From Endomychus coccineus (taxonomy: Eukaryota > Arthropoda > Insecta > Coleoptera > Endomychidae), in assembly GCA_958510875.1 (NCBI GenBank), contig OY294067.1:282305242-282369241 (forward strand): a DNA stretch of 64,000 nucleotides. Reading direction: 5' to 3'. Of the stretch, positions 23,386-33,778 are shown piece after piece (the first letter of the stretch is position 1; the number at the start of each line of letters is the position of its first letter). The position numbers were made by a program, and so were the translations under genes. Below the pieces are notes generated by a model. It had not been told where the DNA came from, did no database searches, and saw only the letters and a program-made list of their open reading frames with translations.

Positions 23386-23436
23386 AAATAAAATAGCATT
23401 TAAACAGGCACATTTTGATTTATAATTCAGTTTACT

Positions 23437-23545
23437 ATGATGAAAGCAACTTGGTAGCTGAAAGGTACTCAGTACTTTTAACAGTATTTGTAGTACCTAG
23501 ATAAGGGTTATTTTTTTCTTATTTATAATAGTGGTAGGTAATTCA
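23437..23545 (+). repeat. Repeat family C, copy 4
   Basis: Reads ATGATGAAAGCAACTTGGTA, GCTGAAAGGTACTCAGTAC, followed by the family's TAGTATTTG-AGTA and TTCTTATTTATA end. Confidence 0.65.
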
Positions 23546-25249
23546 TTCGTCTATATATTAACACAATATAGGTTCTAGTATCGACGCATGTAAAACACTT
23601 ATGTTGTAATAAACTTGCAATGCCTTACCTAAAATATAATTTGACGTATTTATCCGTTTGCAATCATTTGCAATACATTTTCGGTTCCTACAGGTGAGGG
23701 AAGTTAGTGATCGATGATAACCAACCATCGAACTGTTCTCAATTTTTATCTTAAATCGATGCTACACACTTCTCAATTATAAAGTTGTTGACTTTCATAC
23801 TTATAGGACAGCAAAGCCAGTAGATCGTCATACTTGAATTTCAATGAAGCAAATGGCGGTCTTCTTCCATCAACAGAACAGATGAATGTTCAGAATAACC
23901 CGAAGGGGGATATAGTGATTCCTTCCATTCACTATTCACAATTATTTCAAATTTTAGATAAGATGAGCTTATGTTTATTCATTTAGAGACATTTTGCTCG
24001 TAAATTGCTGGTGAAATATAATTAGCATTTCGAATTATTGTTTTGATTGCAATAAATGCTATCATGTTGTATAAGCCTCTCTACCTTTGTGGATTAGCTT
24101 AATTTCTGACAAGTAACTGTTCAATTATTGACTTTTGCTTTTCGAAATGAAAAGTTGATACTGGTCTCCCGATAACGTTATCTGGAATATAATTCAAATC
24201 GGAAACCAATAGCGACCCCTATAATTGATTCAAGTTATACTCAGCGTGACTTTATATTTCATAATGGATTAAGTTCGAACGCATCATTTGTTCAGGGAAG
24301 GGCGCAATGAAATCGAAGGTCTCGGACAGGTTAATTCCTAAGTGATCTGAAACGCCCTAACTTTTGGACAGAGTTTCAAATATAAGCCGCAAGAATTGAG
24401 AATCCCACCAATTCTTCATTGTAATACGGCAATGAACAGGGACTGATCAAAATATTGACCACCACAATAGCTTTGCAACTCTATTATATTTATATATTTA
24501 TATATTTGACTTTGATTATGATAATTTTCTTTTTAGAGGGAGTTTCCCTTCACATATCATGTGAGCTATATTTCCTTACATATAATTAATTTTTACGTCA
24601 TCTAATTTCCTGAAGTCCCTATACGGATAATAACGATTAATTAAACAACAAAGCGACATATCACACCACTTTCTAATAATATAAGAATTCAGCTGATCTT
24701 GCTTCCTAGTATGCGGTTATGGTTAGTACTAATAATATGAAATTGATATATTATCGAATATAATCTGAAATCACAATAATAGATAGTAACATATATTTAT
24801 ATGCCGACACTATTCACAAGTTCTGAAACAGAACAGAAGATATTAATGGATTTCGCACTATCTCTCGGTTATCCTCTAGAAATTACCAGTGGAGGATAAA
24901 GATCAATTACTACAATATACACCCATCACATATGACTGATTGTTCACCAGAAATCTTGCTAGACTTCACTCTTGATATATCCTAACTGTATAGCAACTTT
25001 GGATAGGTTGTGAGATCTTGATTCATGATCATTAATCATTCTTCTGATTGGAATAAAAACATACTGAGCTTTCCGACATCCTACTGTTCTCGGTCAAAAT
25101 TAACATCTGCCTTGTTTTAAAAATCTCATATTTGTGAACAGAACAAGATGTTTTTCAAATCGAATGCTATGCTCAAAATGCCGAATTTGTCCATTTCCCT
25201 TAGCAAATACTAAGTTTGCGATGTGAGTAAAGTCAAAGTTTTGTTTCTG
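23546..25249. other. Stretch without recognised genes
   Basis: AT-rich; a short TTTATATA repeat lies at about 24,485-24,510. Nothing else supported. Confidence 0.4.
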
Positions 25250-25740
25250 CTTTCTTTAAAGTCTATAAGAAGAATGGGTTCACATTCACAGAAGATCGTA
25301 TCCATCACCCTTTGTGTCCATTATTAGACCCTAAACTCCCTCGGTGGTGCTCCTCCTTTCCGGATCCATTCCTTCGGCTCCTTTTGGGCAGAGAATCACA
25401 GTGGAGAACCATGGTTTCATCTCCTATGACAATTTTGTTCAACCCGTTCAAAGAGTATTCTCCCCACAGCTCCAAATAGGAACGAGCACATTCAACACGA
25501 CGCTGTCTAACTGCTGAGAGTTGTTTGGAAACTCACTTTGCAATAACTTTATTCATGCCCAAATGTTCGTGAATGATTCGGCGAACGCTCTTTCACCTTC
25601 AAGCGTCGATCGCCTAATAAGAGATCTTCAATAAGAGCAATTTTGTCGTCATCACATCCATCGTCCGTTGTTTTAGCGTCATTTTCCAAGGATTTCTGGC
25701 AGTTGTAAGAAAATTGACGTAACATTTTTGTTTTTCCCAA
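25250..25740 (-). pseudogene. Older mariner-family transposase relic
   Basis: Minus-strand pieces in order: DDDKIALIEDLLLGDRRLKV (second HTH lead-in; mariners have L-x-DRR-x-x-x-x-E), NHSRTFGHE, a frame change, then RRVECARSYLELWGEYSLNG and NKIVIGDETMVLHCDSLPKR. The last carries the first catalytic D in GDET, with the usual W replaced by M. Wording differs from the three younger mariner copies here (GDET versus VDETW), so it is another lineage. Broken by several stops and frameshifts; the C-terminal catalytic half is missing or unrecognisable. No inverted repeats identified. Confidence 0.65.
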
Positions 25741-26138
25741 TGCTAATATAATATGATTTCGAGTTTTTGTGTATTATCAAAATTTTGATTCGCTGCACGA
25801 TGCATGAATATATTTCAGGCCGGAAATTTTTCGCGTTGCCTTCGTACGTAGTACCTGCTCTACCAAAACGGTCTCTAGCACAAGGCCTATACGCTAAGTA
25901 CAAAAGTCAGTGTGACGTCATCCACAAGAGGCTTACAGTTGAGACGAAGCAACGACAGTATCGTTTAGTCTTAATGGAGTGTAGGTGATATTGACTGTAA
26001 CAAGTGATAAATATTACAATTTAATAAAGTTATATACTATCTCTTGTGGAAAAGTATATGTTGCACTTGTTCCTTGGGTGTACTTGTGTGATTGGAAGCC
26101 TTTTGTGCCTTCAGTTTACTGACGTTTGTTAGTTAATC
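25741..26138. other. Stretch without recognised genes
   Basis: A 73-codon frame (25,767-25,988) has no domain I recognise. Confidence 0.35.
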
Positions 26139-26273
26139 ATGCCGAATAAAAGTTGTGCTCCTGGCTCAGGGAAATTACAGCAATGGCCCAACAGTTCAAA
26201 TGTTTAGTTTCCTGAAGATAATTATCTACGGAAACAATGGAATATCGGTGAACGGTTGAAACCAATAAAGTGA
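26139..26273 (+). pseudogene. THAP zinc-finger remnant
   Basis: From an ATG the frame reads MPNKSCAPGSGK, then NSSNV-stop-FPEDNYLRKQW. This follows the THAP domain opening (MP-x-x-C-x-A-x-GC ... FP-x-x-x-x-LR-x-x-W). The second zinc cysteine and the spacing after it are lost and one in-frame stop interrupts it. THAP domains occur in P-element-type transposases and in host regulators; which one this came from cannot be told. Confidence 0.5.
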
Positions 26274-28009
26274 CATTTTACAGATTCGAATATGATAGTA
26301 GAAACAAACAGTTAATTTTCTATGTGAAGTATGTAAGTTGGATTTGGTTTCTTCAGAAAAAGATTTTTTTAGTTGAGAACTCTTAGTCTCATAAACGATT
26401 TAAGTACGGGTTGTTTATCTTATCCGAAAGAAACTGTTATGGTTATGTTAGAATATATTACTTTCAGTAAATTATTAAAAAGAACAATTTCTTATAATTT
26501 CAAATAAACGTTTATTTCTGTGTGACTTAGTTTTAAAAGTTTGTTGGTTGTGAAAGTCACCCTGAGAAGGATATGACTTACACTCACTATTAAATGCACA
26601 AGTAACTCATTGTTGATTAATTATTGCTCAAGAACTAACGGTCAATTAAAATCTTCAAGTTAAAGTAGAAAATTAAGTACATACAGGCAGTAGTAGTTGG
26701 TTATCATCATAAAACATAGAGTAGTTATTTTTCAATAATAACTCGTAAATCATATGCATGTTTTTGTTTTGAAATTTTATTATTCATTAAAAAAGGAAAT
26801 GGGGTGCAACTAAGGACTCAGTTAACGTCTGGCACACCAGTTTAAACAGGTAGACCTTATCTATCCTAAAAAGTAAATAAAACTGTACTCTTATTGTCGG
26901 CATTGCACCATTATGCCGTAACGTACGGGTCACCAGCTGCAGCATAGCATCAGGCTTGTGACGTCACGATTGAGCGTTCAGGCCTTTTATCTAGAGGGTT
27001 TTGCGCTACACACATGAATAAATTAATCATACGTTGTTGAATAAATTGGCACTTTGCAGACCTCAACATCTATAATAATCATAATCATGATCGGCCACAC
27101 GCATATATTTGATTTGATTGCGCCAGTTTGACCGCAATCGTCTACTGAAAACACGATGAAAATTAAAAGATCCTTAAAGGACCAACTACGTGTGTAATGT
27201 CTGTTATCAATGAATCATAACGTTCGCCACATCGAACAACACACAGCTGCTTTATTTATAGCTTTTATGCTCGTATCTGAATGACCCAAATCGTTCATTT
27301 CATCGCTTCGTTAAAAGCTCTTAGACCATTTGTAGGAACGGGGTGCGAAGCTAGTAAGTGTGTTACCACCCCCTTTTACCGATCTGAACTTTGTCGAGAG
27401 ATCGTGCTTTGACGAGTGTTCTTAAGACCACTCATAACGTTTGACGTATAGAACGTCTCCTGGTGACATTTAAAATTATGATTTCCCGTTTACGTCTGCA
27501 GACACGAGGACACTTTGCATACCTTGAGATTGATTATTGCAGGAAATGTGAACGAATAACGGGATTAAAAATTTCTAGGGCGAATACCGATAGAAATTTA
27601 GTAACTCAAACAACAAAATGAAAATCTTTCATGAATGAACATCGTTTAGACTTCTAGACAATCCTTATTTCTAAAAAAATAGCGGTGCCTGTGAAATAAT
27701 TGGATAATTTTTTTTCATTTTTTATTCACAGATTTATGAGATATTAAAATTTATCAAATCAATGTAAAACCGTGCTTCTAAAGGGAGTTACTGAGCAGAG
27801 TGACTCACGTATAGTTACATATTACAACCCACAATAATAGGACTTTACCTATTTTTCTAGTAAAACAATATGCCTGGCTCGCTTAGACAATTCCTGTAGT
27901 AATAGATAAAGTCTCAATTACTGTACGGTTCAAGAAAGAAGAGCGTTTGAAGGAATGTCAAGTATGCTAGATGCGAATATTATGTATATAGCGTATACTA
28001 CTTTTATAT
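26274..28009. other. Stretch without recognised genes; possible conserved non-coding part
   Basis: About 27,000-27,500 is less AT-rich and not repeated in the window, with several ATAA/TTTAT homeodomain-like words. It could be regulatory, but I see no firm signal. Confidence 0.3.
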
Positions 28010-28445
28010 TCAAATATTCAAATGGTCTACTTCACAACTTTTTTACATTTACACCTGCTGTCAAGCTGACTATCGAAATTATTGACACTACAATATAACC
28101 TTGTTTTATACTGACATCTGCTGTCACATGAAGTATTAGATTTAATACTGAGGCTATATAACTTTACTTCCATAGTACCACAGAGCATAGAACTATACTG
28201 TATGTAGAATAAATCAATACCACAGAGTATACACAAAACAAAATGTGGCGTCACTTGAATTTTAATAACGGACGCTTCTGCAGGTTAAATATATGCGTGT
28301 GATATATATTTATAACCAGAAAAACTTTATTATCATTATGGTTCAATAGAATACTATAATTCAGTTTGAAAATCTGAAGATGGATGTTAACAATACCACT
28401 TGAGGCGGCGCTAATAAGTCTAAAAATAATACGGTATCTATTTTC
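28010..28445 (+). repeat. Repeat family B, copy 2
   Basis: Matches 14,560-15,010 block for block, including AAATGGTCTAC, GCGTCACTTGAATTT and GTGATATATATTTATAACCAG. The hairpin region is more damaged than in copy 1 (CTGAAGATGGATG, then CTTGAGGCGGCGCT). Confidence 0.75.
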
Positions 28446-28893
28446 ACTACTATGTTCTACCCCAGCAACCCCTGCAATTATGCTATGTATTTGGTTACGA
28501 AAGTTATGAAAACTATATTTGATGGTCTCAGATTGTATTTGAGTAAAATACTTACTGTTAAATTATTACCCTATTTGTTCAAGATTAACTATATCATATC
28601 CCTACTTTATTCGAAACATTACGTATCTTTTCAAATGCTTATTTAATTGTCAAAATTAATGTGACTAAGGAAACTGATTCCTTTCATTACCGAAGTAACG
28701 TGGTGTTCAGGACATGCTTATGAATAACCGCAAATAGTTCTGGTTCTGGAGAACCGAGTAAAAACTCGATGGAAGAGATGTCATCCATCTGAAAACCGAT
28801 AATTTGCATCCTTGTCGCAAAAAAGTGTGCAAAGTTCAGCTAGACATTATAGGTGGCATCATCAGATCAGGCTGAAGCTGGTTCTGAGTCTAA
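28446..28893. other. Stretch without recognised genes
   Basis: No element or coding signal seen up to the TAA (28,891-28,893) that flanks the next element. Confidence 0.4.
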
Positions 28894-29567
28894 AGGCCCG
28901 TCCAGACATGTAACAGAACCTCGTAACCGTAACCACGTCGCGTAACTAGTGTGGACGCTTCCCTGTAACAACGTAACAGCGTAACACCGTAACAGCATAA
29001 CATCACAGCGATCCATCAGTTGTCGGTTTTTCCCCGTCGCATCAAAGGAATGATACGACCATATGTTACGCACCCCGTTTGCATGTCTGGACGTGTTTCG
29101 CACATGTGCGTGCACAGAACTCTAGTTTTAGTTTATTTAATTATTATTGAGACTAGCGTTTGTTTTGCAATGGAGTGGACACAAGAAATCGTGCTCGATT
29201 TAATCGAGATTTACAGGGAAGAGGAGATTTTGTGGAATAGCAAACATCCCAAATATTACAACAAAATAAAAAAATGATGTATGGGATGAATTTGCTAAGA
29301 ATTTAAAACTACTACAAATGAAAGCAAAAAAAAATTAATGGATTACTGGCATCGCTTGGTCGCGAAAAATTAAAAATAAAGAAATCTTGCTACCGACACG
29401 AACTAGGACTGGAACGTATAAATGTTACGTACCGATGATACGCGGCGACGCAATGTTCGCGACTTTTACTTTGCCACACTGTAACCTCGTCGCGTACAAA
29501 TTTTGTTACGCGATGGAGTTACGTTGTTACGATGTTACGCTGAAATGCTTGTGTCTGGACGCGGCTT
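28894..29567 (+). mobile_element. PIF/Harbinger-like element, non-autonomous, with MADF remnant
   Basis: The left end reads AGGCCCGTCCAGACA and the right end in reverse complement AAGCCGCGTCCAGACA. Both ends are bordered by TAA (28,891-28,893 and 29,568-29,570), the 3-bp duplication typical of this superfamily. Both subterminal regions, about 130-170 bp each, are crowded with GTAAC/GTTAC words and CGTAAC variants. The interior holds a MADF-domain remnant and no DDE transposase. Harbinger elements normally carry a transposase plus a Myb/SANT/MADF-type DNA-binding protein, so this looks like a deletion derivative that kept only the second gene. 674 bp. Confidence 0.75.
29170..29415 (+). pseudogene. 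MADF-domain protein remnant
   Basis: From an ATG the frame reads MEWTQEIVLDLIEIYREEEI, LWNSKHPKYYNK, which is the N-terminal half of a MADF domain (W-x-x-E-x-VL-x-LIE-x-Y-x-x-x-x-x-LW-x-x-x-HP-x-Y). A frameshift in an A-tract follows, then DVWDEFAKNLKL, a second shift, and INGLLASLGREKLKIKKSC, corresponding to the third helix and its basic tail. Expected length of the domain is about 85 residues; all parts are present but in three frames. In the parent element this protein probably bound the subterminal repeats. Non-coding now. Confidence 0.65.
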
Positions 29568-30439
29568 TAAAGCGAAAGTTTATAAATTTATCACATTAAT
29601 TATTATTCATTGTGTAGTGTACTTAGCTATATTTCAACGACAGTTATTACTCTTATTCCTTTGTTTTATTCATATTTTATATTCAGTAAACTTGTGTGGT
29701 AGTTCGAAATAAATACGTCTGTCTCATACATAGCTATTTTGACTGTTGGATATGATTGTGAATCCTATTTCTGAAGCGTTATACAGTAGTTTGTTAAATC
29801 CTAGTCGTAAATTTGTTTGTTTATGCGTTACAAGCAAACAATCAAGTATGTTTTTATTTAAGATCAGTTTCCTAAATAGATTTTATTCATATATCGGTAC
29901 CGGCGACTTCAGACAAATGCTCATAAATATAATGAATTATTAAGACTGCTATGACTGTACACGCGTATATAAAAAGATTTTATGTGCTAGCTATTGTTCC
30001 TTTATTTTATAGGACAGTACATTTATTTGCTCATTCCGGGCAGCGCATTAGCTATATTATACCCGAGATTATACATCTGTGATATATTTTGAATGCCCCA
30101 TCCAAAGGATAGCCTCCTCTTGGGGTCATTGCATCTCTTATTTACCGAAGTACAATTCTCAGCTGCGCCACGTGAAGCTTTATCTATAAATCATCAATTT
30201 TTTCAACGATGACCATTTGCATAATCTTTTATGTAACAGGTGTGACCGGGGACGCAGCTCTAAAATAAATATTATCATGTAACCCTATATCATTTTTATT
30301 TTAGTTCACATTTGGATCCAATGTCTAGTTTTGAAAAAGGTAAGTTACTAATCGAGAGAGAATGAAATTGTTATTTATATCATGCACGAAACAAAAATAT
30401 ATAAGGAAGAATGATCTCGGGGAGGTGTAAAATTTCGAT
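29568..30439. other. Stretch without recognised genes
   Basis: Short frames only (29,746-29,943). A minus-strand part around 30,100-30,180 looks faintly coding but matches nothing I can name. Confidence 0.35.
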
Positions 30440-30800
30440 GGAAGTACAGAAACTCAGATGAACACACGTTGAAAACAAAGAACAGTGGAGACTGGGGAAG
30501 ATGCACCTTGTTAGGGAAGGAGCGATCTGTTGGAATATTCTGCAGAAGGTAGCGAGGTCGAACCCTTTGGGTCCAGAACCAAATGGGTCAATATACCAGT
30601 ACCTTTCAAGTCGAAGCTCATGCAATTGAGAAATGTGTACAACTCAATGTGGACAAAGGATTCAAAAAGAAAAAGATAACCATCATATGTGACATTGTAG
30701 ATGAATTCAGAAAAAATGAAAAGCTCACTTCTCTTACTCTACGTATAGTGAGGGGAATAAAAACCGTGATCTTCACGAATAATGCCCAGATGTAAGTTTA
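30440..30800 (+). pseudogene. LINE RNase H domain fragment
   Basis: Plus-strand reading gives SVGIFCRR, a stop, then MGQYTSTFQVEAHAIEKCVQ and KKITIICDIVDEFRKNEKLT. This is the order of a LINE-encoded RNase H: G-x-G-x-F, the GQY-x-x-x-FQ-x-E-x-x-AI motif with the catalytic E, then I-x-x-CD with its catalytic D. Such domains occur in R1/I-type and some Jockey-type LINEs downstream of the reverse transcriptase. The expected W-x-PGH motif near the end is not reached. Related copies lie at 33,560-33,760 (minus) and 11,440-11,520 (minus). Confidence 0.7.
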
Positions 30801-32072
30801 ATGTCTTACATTTATTTCTGATAAATATTTCAAACAACTCTTGCATTGCGTAACAGCGGCCTGCAATAGTTCAAGCAGTGTTAAATCAAAAATCTTGGTA
30901 CATGGTTATTTGTTTTTGATGTGGACGATCAAAGTTTAGTTTGAAAACTAAAGTGTGTGACATTGTTGGGTTAACAAAAATGGCTCTTGGCAAGATAAAG
31001 TTTTCTGTAAACAGCCTTCTTCAATCCAGGCATCTATAAATAATTGTGAACGGTCGATGCTATTACAGATTTTTCAAACAGTTCCTTTATAATTGACGGT
31101 ATAATCAATATTAATTACGCCTATTAGCTGAAGTAAAATATACATCTACCTCCTATTCTTCTACTTTATTCAATGAACTAATGATAAGGCAAACTCGATT
31201 ATTTTTTGTCCATCTTCATTACACAACGCATTTATCTTGTTTTTATTCTCAGCATGGTAGTTTAGACCACTATTAATTATACGAAACTCGTTATCTCAAG
31301 CATAATTAGGACAATGAATATAACTGCTTTGTTTGAGATTATCGGCCACCTACACTAATGCAATTCGAAACAATGTGACCAGTCCATGCTGCTACCGTTT
31401 TAAGATTTACCGCTCTGTAAACCAATATGGCGATATCTTTGATCAGTCGCGCGCTATTTTACATATAGCTCGCAGTTTCCATAATTAATTAGTTCTTTCG
31501 TATAGAACGAGGTAGATAATGCTATGTGAGTTTGTATACAATACGGCCCATTGTTGTTCTCTAGTTGTAAAAGTGTAATACCGATTTTCTATTCTTCACC
31601 GCAAAAGGAATTTCGCTTTCAATTTTCATATTGTGAATGTATCTATAACCATAAATTATGGTAACTTGGAAATTTGTATGAAATATATTCAGAATAAACA
31701 CTTCCTTATCGATATTACCCAAAGTGTCAACTGATCTCTTGGCTGAAGTTTTATGGATAAAATTAAACTTGAAAGTTCTTCGTAGAGTCGCGGCAATCAT
31801 ACCGGGAGAATCTCATACGAGTTGGAATTGGAAACAGAAGAGAACCAATAGATATATATTTCCCTCATCTGGTATATAGCATTGAAACTGAAATAATTTT
31901 TGTCTGAATATTTCCATGGCTAATACCCCGACAGATTTCGGTTTAGAAAGAACATATTCATGTATGAAGAAAAATATTACAATTAATATATTATCTTTTG
32001 GGGTCAAGCATGCCTTGGAAATTTACAAAAGTTATGATTGAATCAGAGAACAATTACTTTTAATACTGTTAT
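30801..32072. other. Stretch without recognised genes
   Basis: Short minus-strand frames (31,561-31,800, 31,813-32,007) without domains. Nothing else supported. Confidence 0.4.
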
Positions 32073-32257
32073 TATAGTTTCAACACCGAAGTGCCATTAT
32101 CAAACAGATACAAGTATTAACTAAAGTACAAAAGGGTATAACAAACGTCATTACGTTATACCCTATTATAGTTTAGTTCCTATTTATACGTAACTGTTTA
32201 TTATCACTTCATACTTTTGTATCTGTTCGATAATGGCACTTCGGTGTTGAAACTATA
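32073..32257. mobile_element. 185-bp inverted-repeat element with nested hairpins
   Basis: The ends are near-perfect inverted repeats of about 45 bp, beginning TATAGTTTCAACACCGAAGT on both strands. The interior holds a second exact inverted repeat, GGGTATAAC / GTTATACCC (32,134-32,142 and 32,155-32,163). Each arm, read toward its end, gives ATAATGGCAC-UUCG-GUGUU-GAAAC, a stable hairpin whose layout resembles a hammerhead core. The outermost TA may be a target duplication. Non-coding, MITE-sized. Confidence 0.8.
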
Positions 32258-32640
32258 GCAATGTTTTCAAGTTATTATTAAAAGTTATGATACAAGTGAA
32301 CTATCGGTTCCAGCAAAGTTTTTGATATGAAATTTCCGAATAGTCTTCGTCATATCAATAAATAGCCGTAAGAGTTAGATTGATTGAAGAATTTCTCGCT
32401 ACCGGCAACGTATGTATACTTAAAATAATAAGAACTTTGATGAAGATGATGTAAGTGCTGTGTTAGCAACAGATTCGTTTGAGGACCATCCCAAGCTGGC
32501 TTATAAATCATTTAAAACTTCTTTATGAAGCAATGCCATTTAAAGCCAGATTTCTTCACACTCCAGAAGAAGGAGATGAATTCTTAAGGTAAAAATTTTG
32601 TCTTTCTTAAGGTGAAAAGATTTTATAGGATCGCAATTTT
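32258..32640. other. Stretch without recognised genes
   Basis: No element or coding signal seen. Confidence 0.4.
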
Positions 32641-33136
32641 CAGAAAAATATAATTTTTTTAAAACCGGCCAGAAATTAGAACTTTCCGGTTTATTTTTAG
32701 GTCAGAAAATCTCATTTTGTCGGACCGAGCCAGAAATTTACTTTCAGGCCTATCTTTAATGAAAAAAATAATAAAACAGTTAGTCTAAGATAGCGGTCAA
32801 TTGGTTTCTATAGTAACCGAGTTTTGTATTATTCAAAACTATAAAATAACTTGACATATTTTGACGTTTAGTTGAAAACGTGACATTTATTATAAAATGG
32901 ATATTCAAAATGATGCATTTGATTGTGAATTAATGGAAGATGAAATTATACCAGATGAAATTGTTAAGGCGGCCACCCAAGCAACGTTTGATTTATTACC
33001 GTCGAAGTCCCGGACACGATATGAAAAAACATCAAATTTTTGAAAAGTTAATTAATAAAGAGTTCTTGTTATAAAAATGTAAACTGAATAATATGAAGTT
33101 TATGGTACAACAATGCCCGTTTTAAAAAAAATATTG
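32641..33136 (+). other. Possible Crypton-like element, 5' region and flanks
   Basis: This stretch surrounds the 48-codon fragment described next. About 250 bp upstream of its ATG shows repeated CCAGAAATT words (about 32,666 and 32,730) and no other gene. The boundaries of the parent element are not visible. Confidence 0.25.
32897..33043 (+). pseudogene. Crypton-like tyrosine recombinase, N-terminal fragment
   Basis: A 48-residue frame from a good ATG: an acidic lead (MEDEIIPDEIV), then LLPSKSRTRYEKT and a stop. The PSKSRxRYEKxY segment is the hallmark N-terminal helix of Crypton-type and related domesticated tyrosine recombinases, where it continues into F-x-x-W and a SE-x-x-LLAYF stretch. 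Here the frame stops right after EKTSNF and no catalytic R-H-x-x-R-Y region follows. It is therefore a small leftover of a recombinase of about 300 residues or more. The identification rests on one motif. Confidence 0.45.
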
Positions 33137-33257
33137 TACGTAATACGTCCCAAAAGTGCTTTTACTGGACTCGCAGGCTTGCAGGACTCGCCTGCGGCTC
33201 GCCCTGCAATTTGCCCACTCGTCCAGTAAAATACCACTTTCGGGACTTGTTACGTAA
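33137..33257. repeat. GC-rich foldback hairpin
   Basis: The arms read ACGTCCCAAAAGTG, TTTTACTGGACTCG on the left and the reverse complement of CGTCCAGTAAAATACCACTT, TCGGGACTTGTTACGT on the right. The loop is a CpG-rich string of CTGCAGG/CTCGCC words (33,171-33,215). It lies 94 bp downstream of the Crypton-like fragment and could be its terminal hairpin or a separate MITE. Confidence 0.7.
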
Positions 33258-33541
33258 ACTACTATTTCTGAGACGATCAACCTTTACAACAATAGTGTAC
33301 CTTCATCACAGAATTGTCGACATTAGTCTGAAAGGAATCCCAATTACATTTCTAATAAAATGTGGGCGGCATTATTTTAATTATGTAAACCTGCCCATTC
33401 GTGTGTGAATGATCAAATTAGCAGTTTCAAGAAGAATAGATAGCGGATGCTGGAGGCCCAGCATTGGTTATCAATCTTTTGGCCTGCCAGATATCGAAAT
33501 CTCACTATTATGGATTCCTTCCTACTTTTGGGTTCGGGTAA
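33258..33541. other. No recognised feature
   Basis: Short frames only, none with a domain. Confidence 0.35.
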
Positions 33542-33778
33542 AACAAATAGTATATACTACTGGTATATTGACCCATTTGGTTCTGGAGCCAAAGAGTCCG
33601 ACCTCGCTACCTTCTGCAGAATATTCCTACAGATAGCTCCTTCCCTAACAAGGTGCACTCTTCAGTGCAGTCTCCACTGTTCTTTGTTTTCAACGTGTGT
33701 TGAGCAGCTCTGTGTGAACAGGAACACATTGAGCTTCTGAGTGTTTTTGCACTTCCATACAACAAATAGTATATACTA
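33542..33778 (-). mobile_element. Retrotransposed LINE RNase H fragment with 18-bp target duplication
   Basis: Identical 18-bp direct repeats (AACAAATAGTATATACTA at 33,542-33,559 and 33,761-33,778) bracket a 201-bp insert. On the minus strand the insert reads NSGDCTEECTLLGKELSVGI, FCRR, a stop, then QNQMGQYTS, the same RNase H region as 30,440-30,620. The duplication length fits target-primed reverse transcription. The insert has no poly(A) tail and begins and ends inside the LINE coding region, which is unusual. Confidence 0.75.

Noticed and set aside
24485..24510. TTTATATA repeat as a promoter
   Set aside because: Simple AT repeat without a gene nearby.
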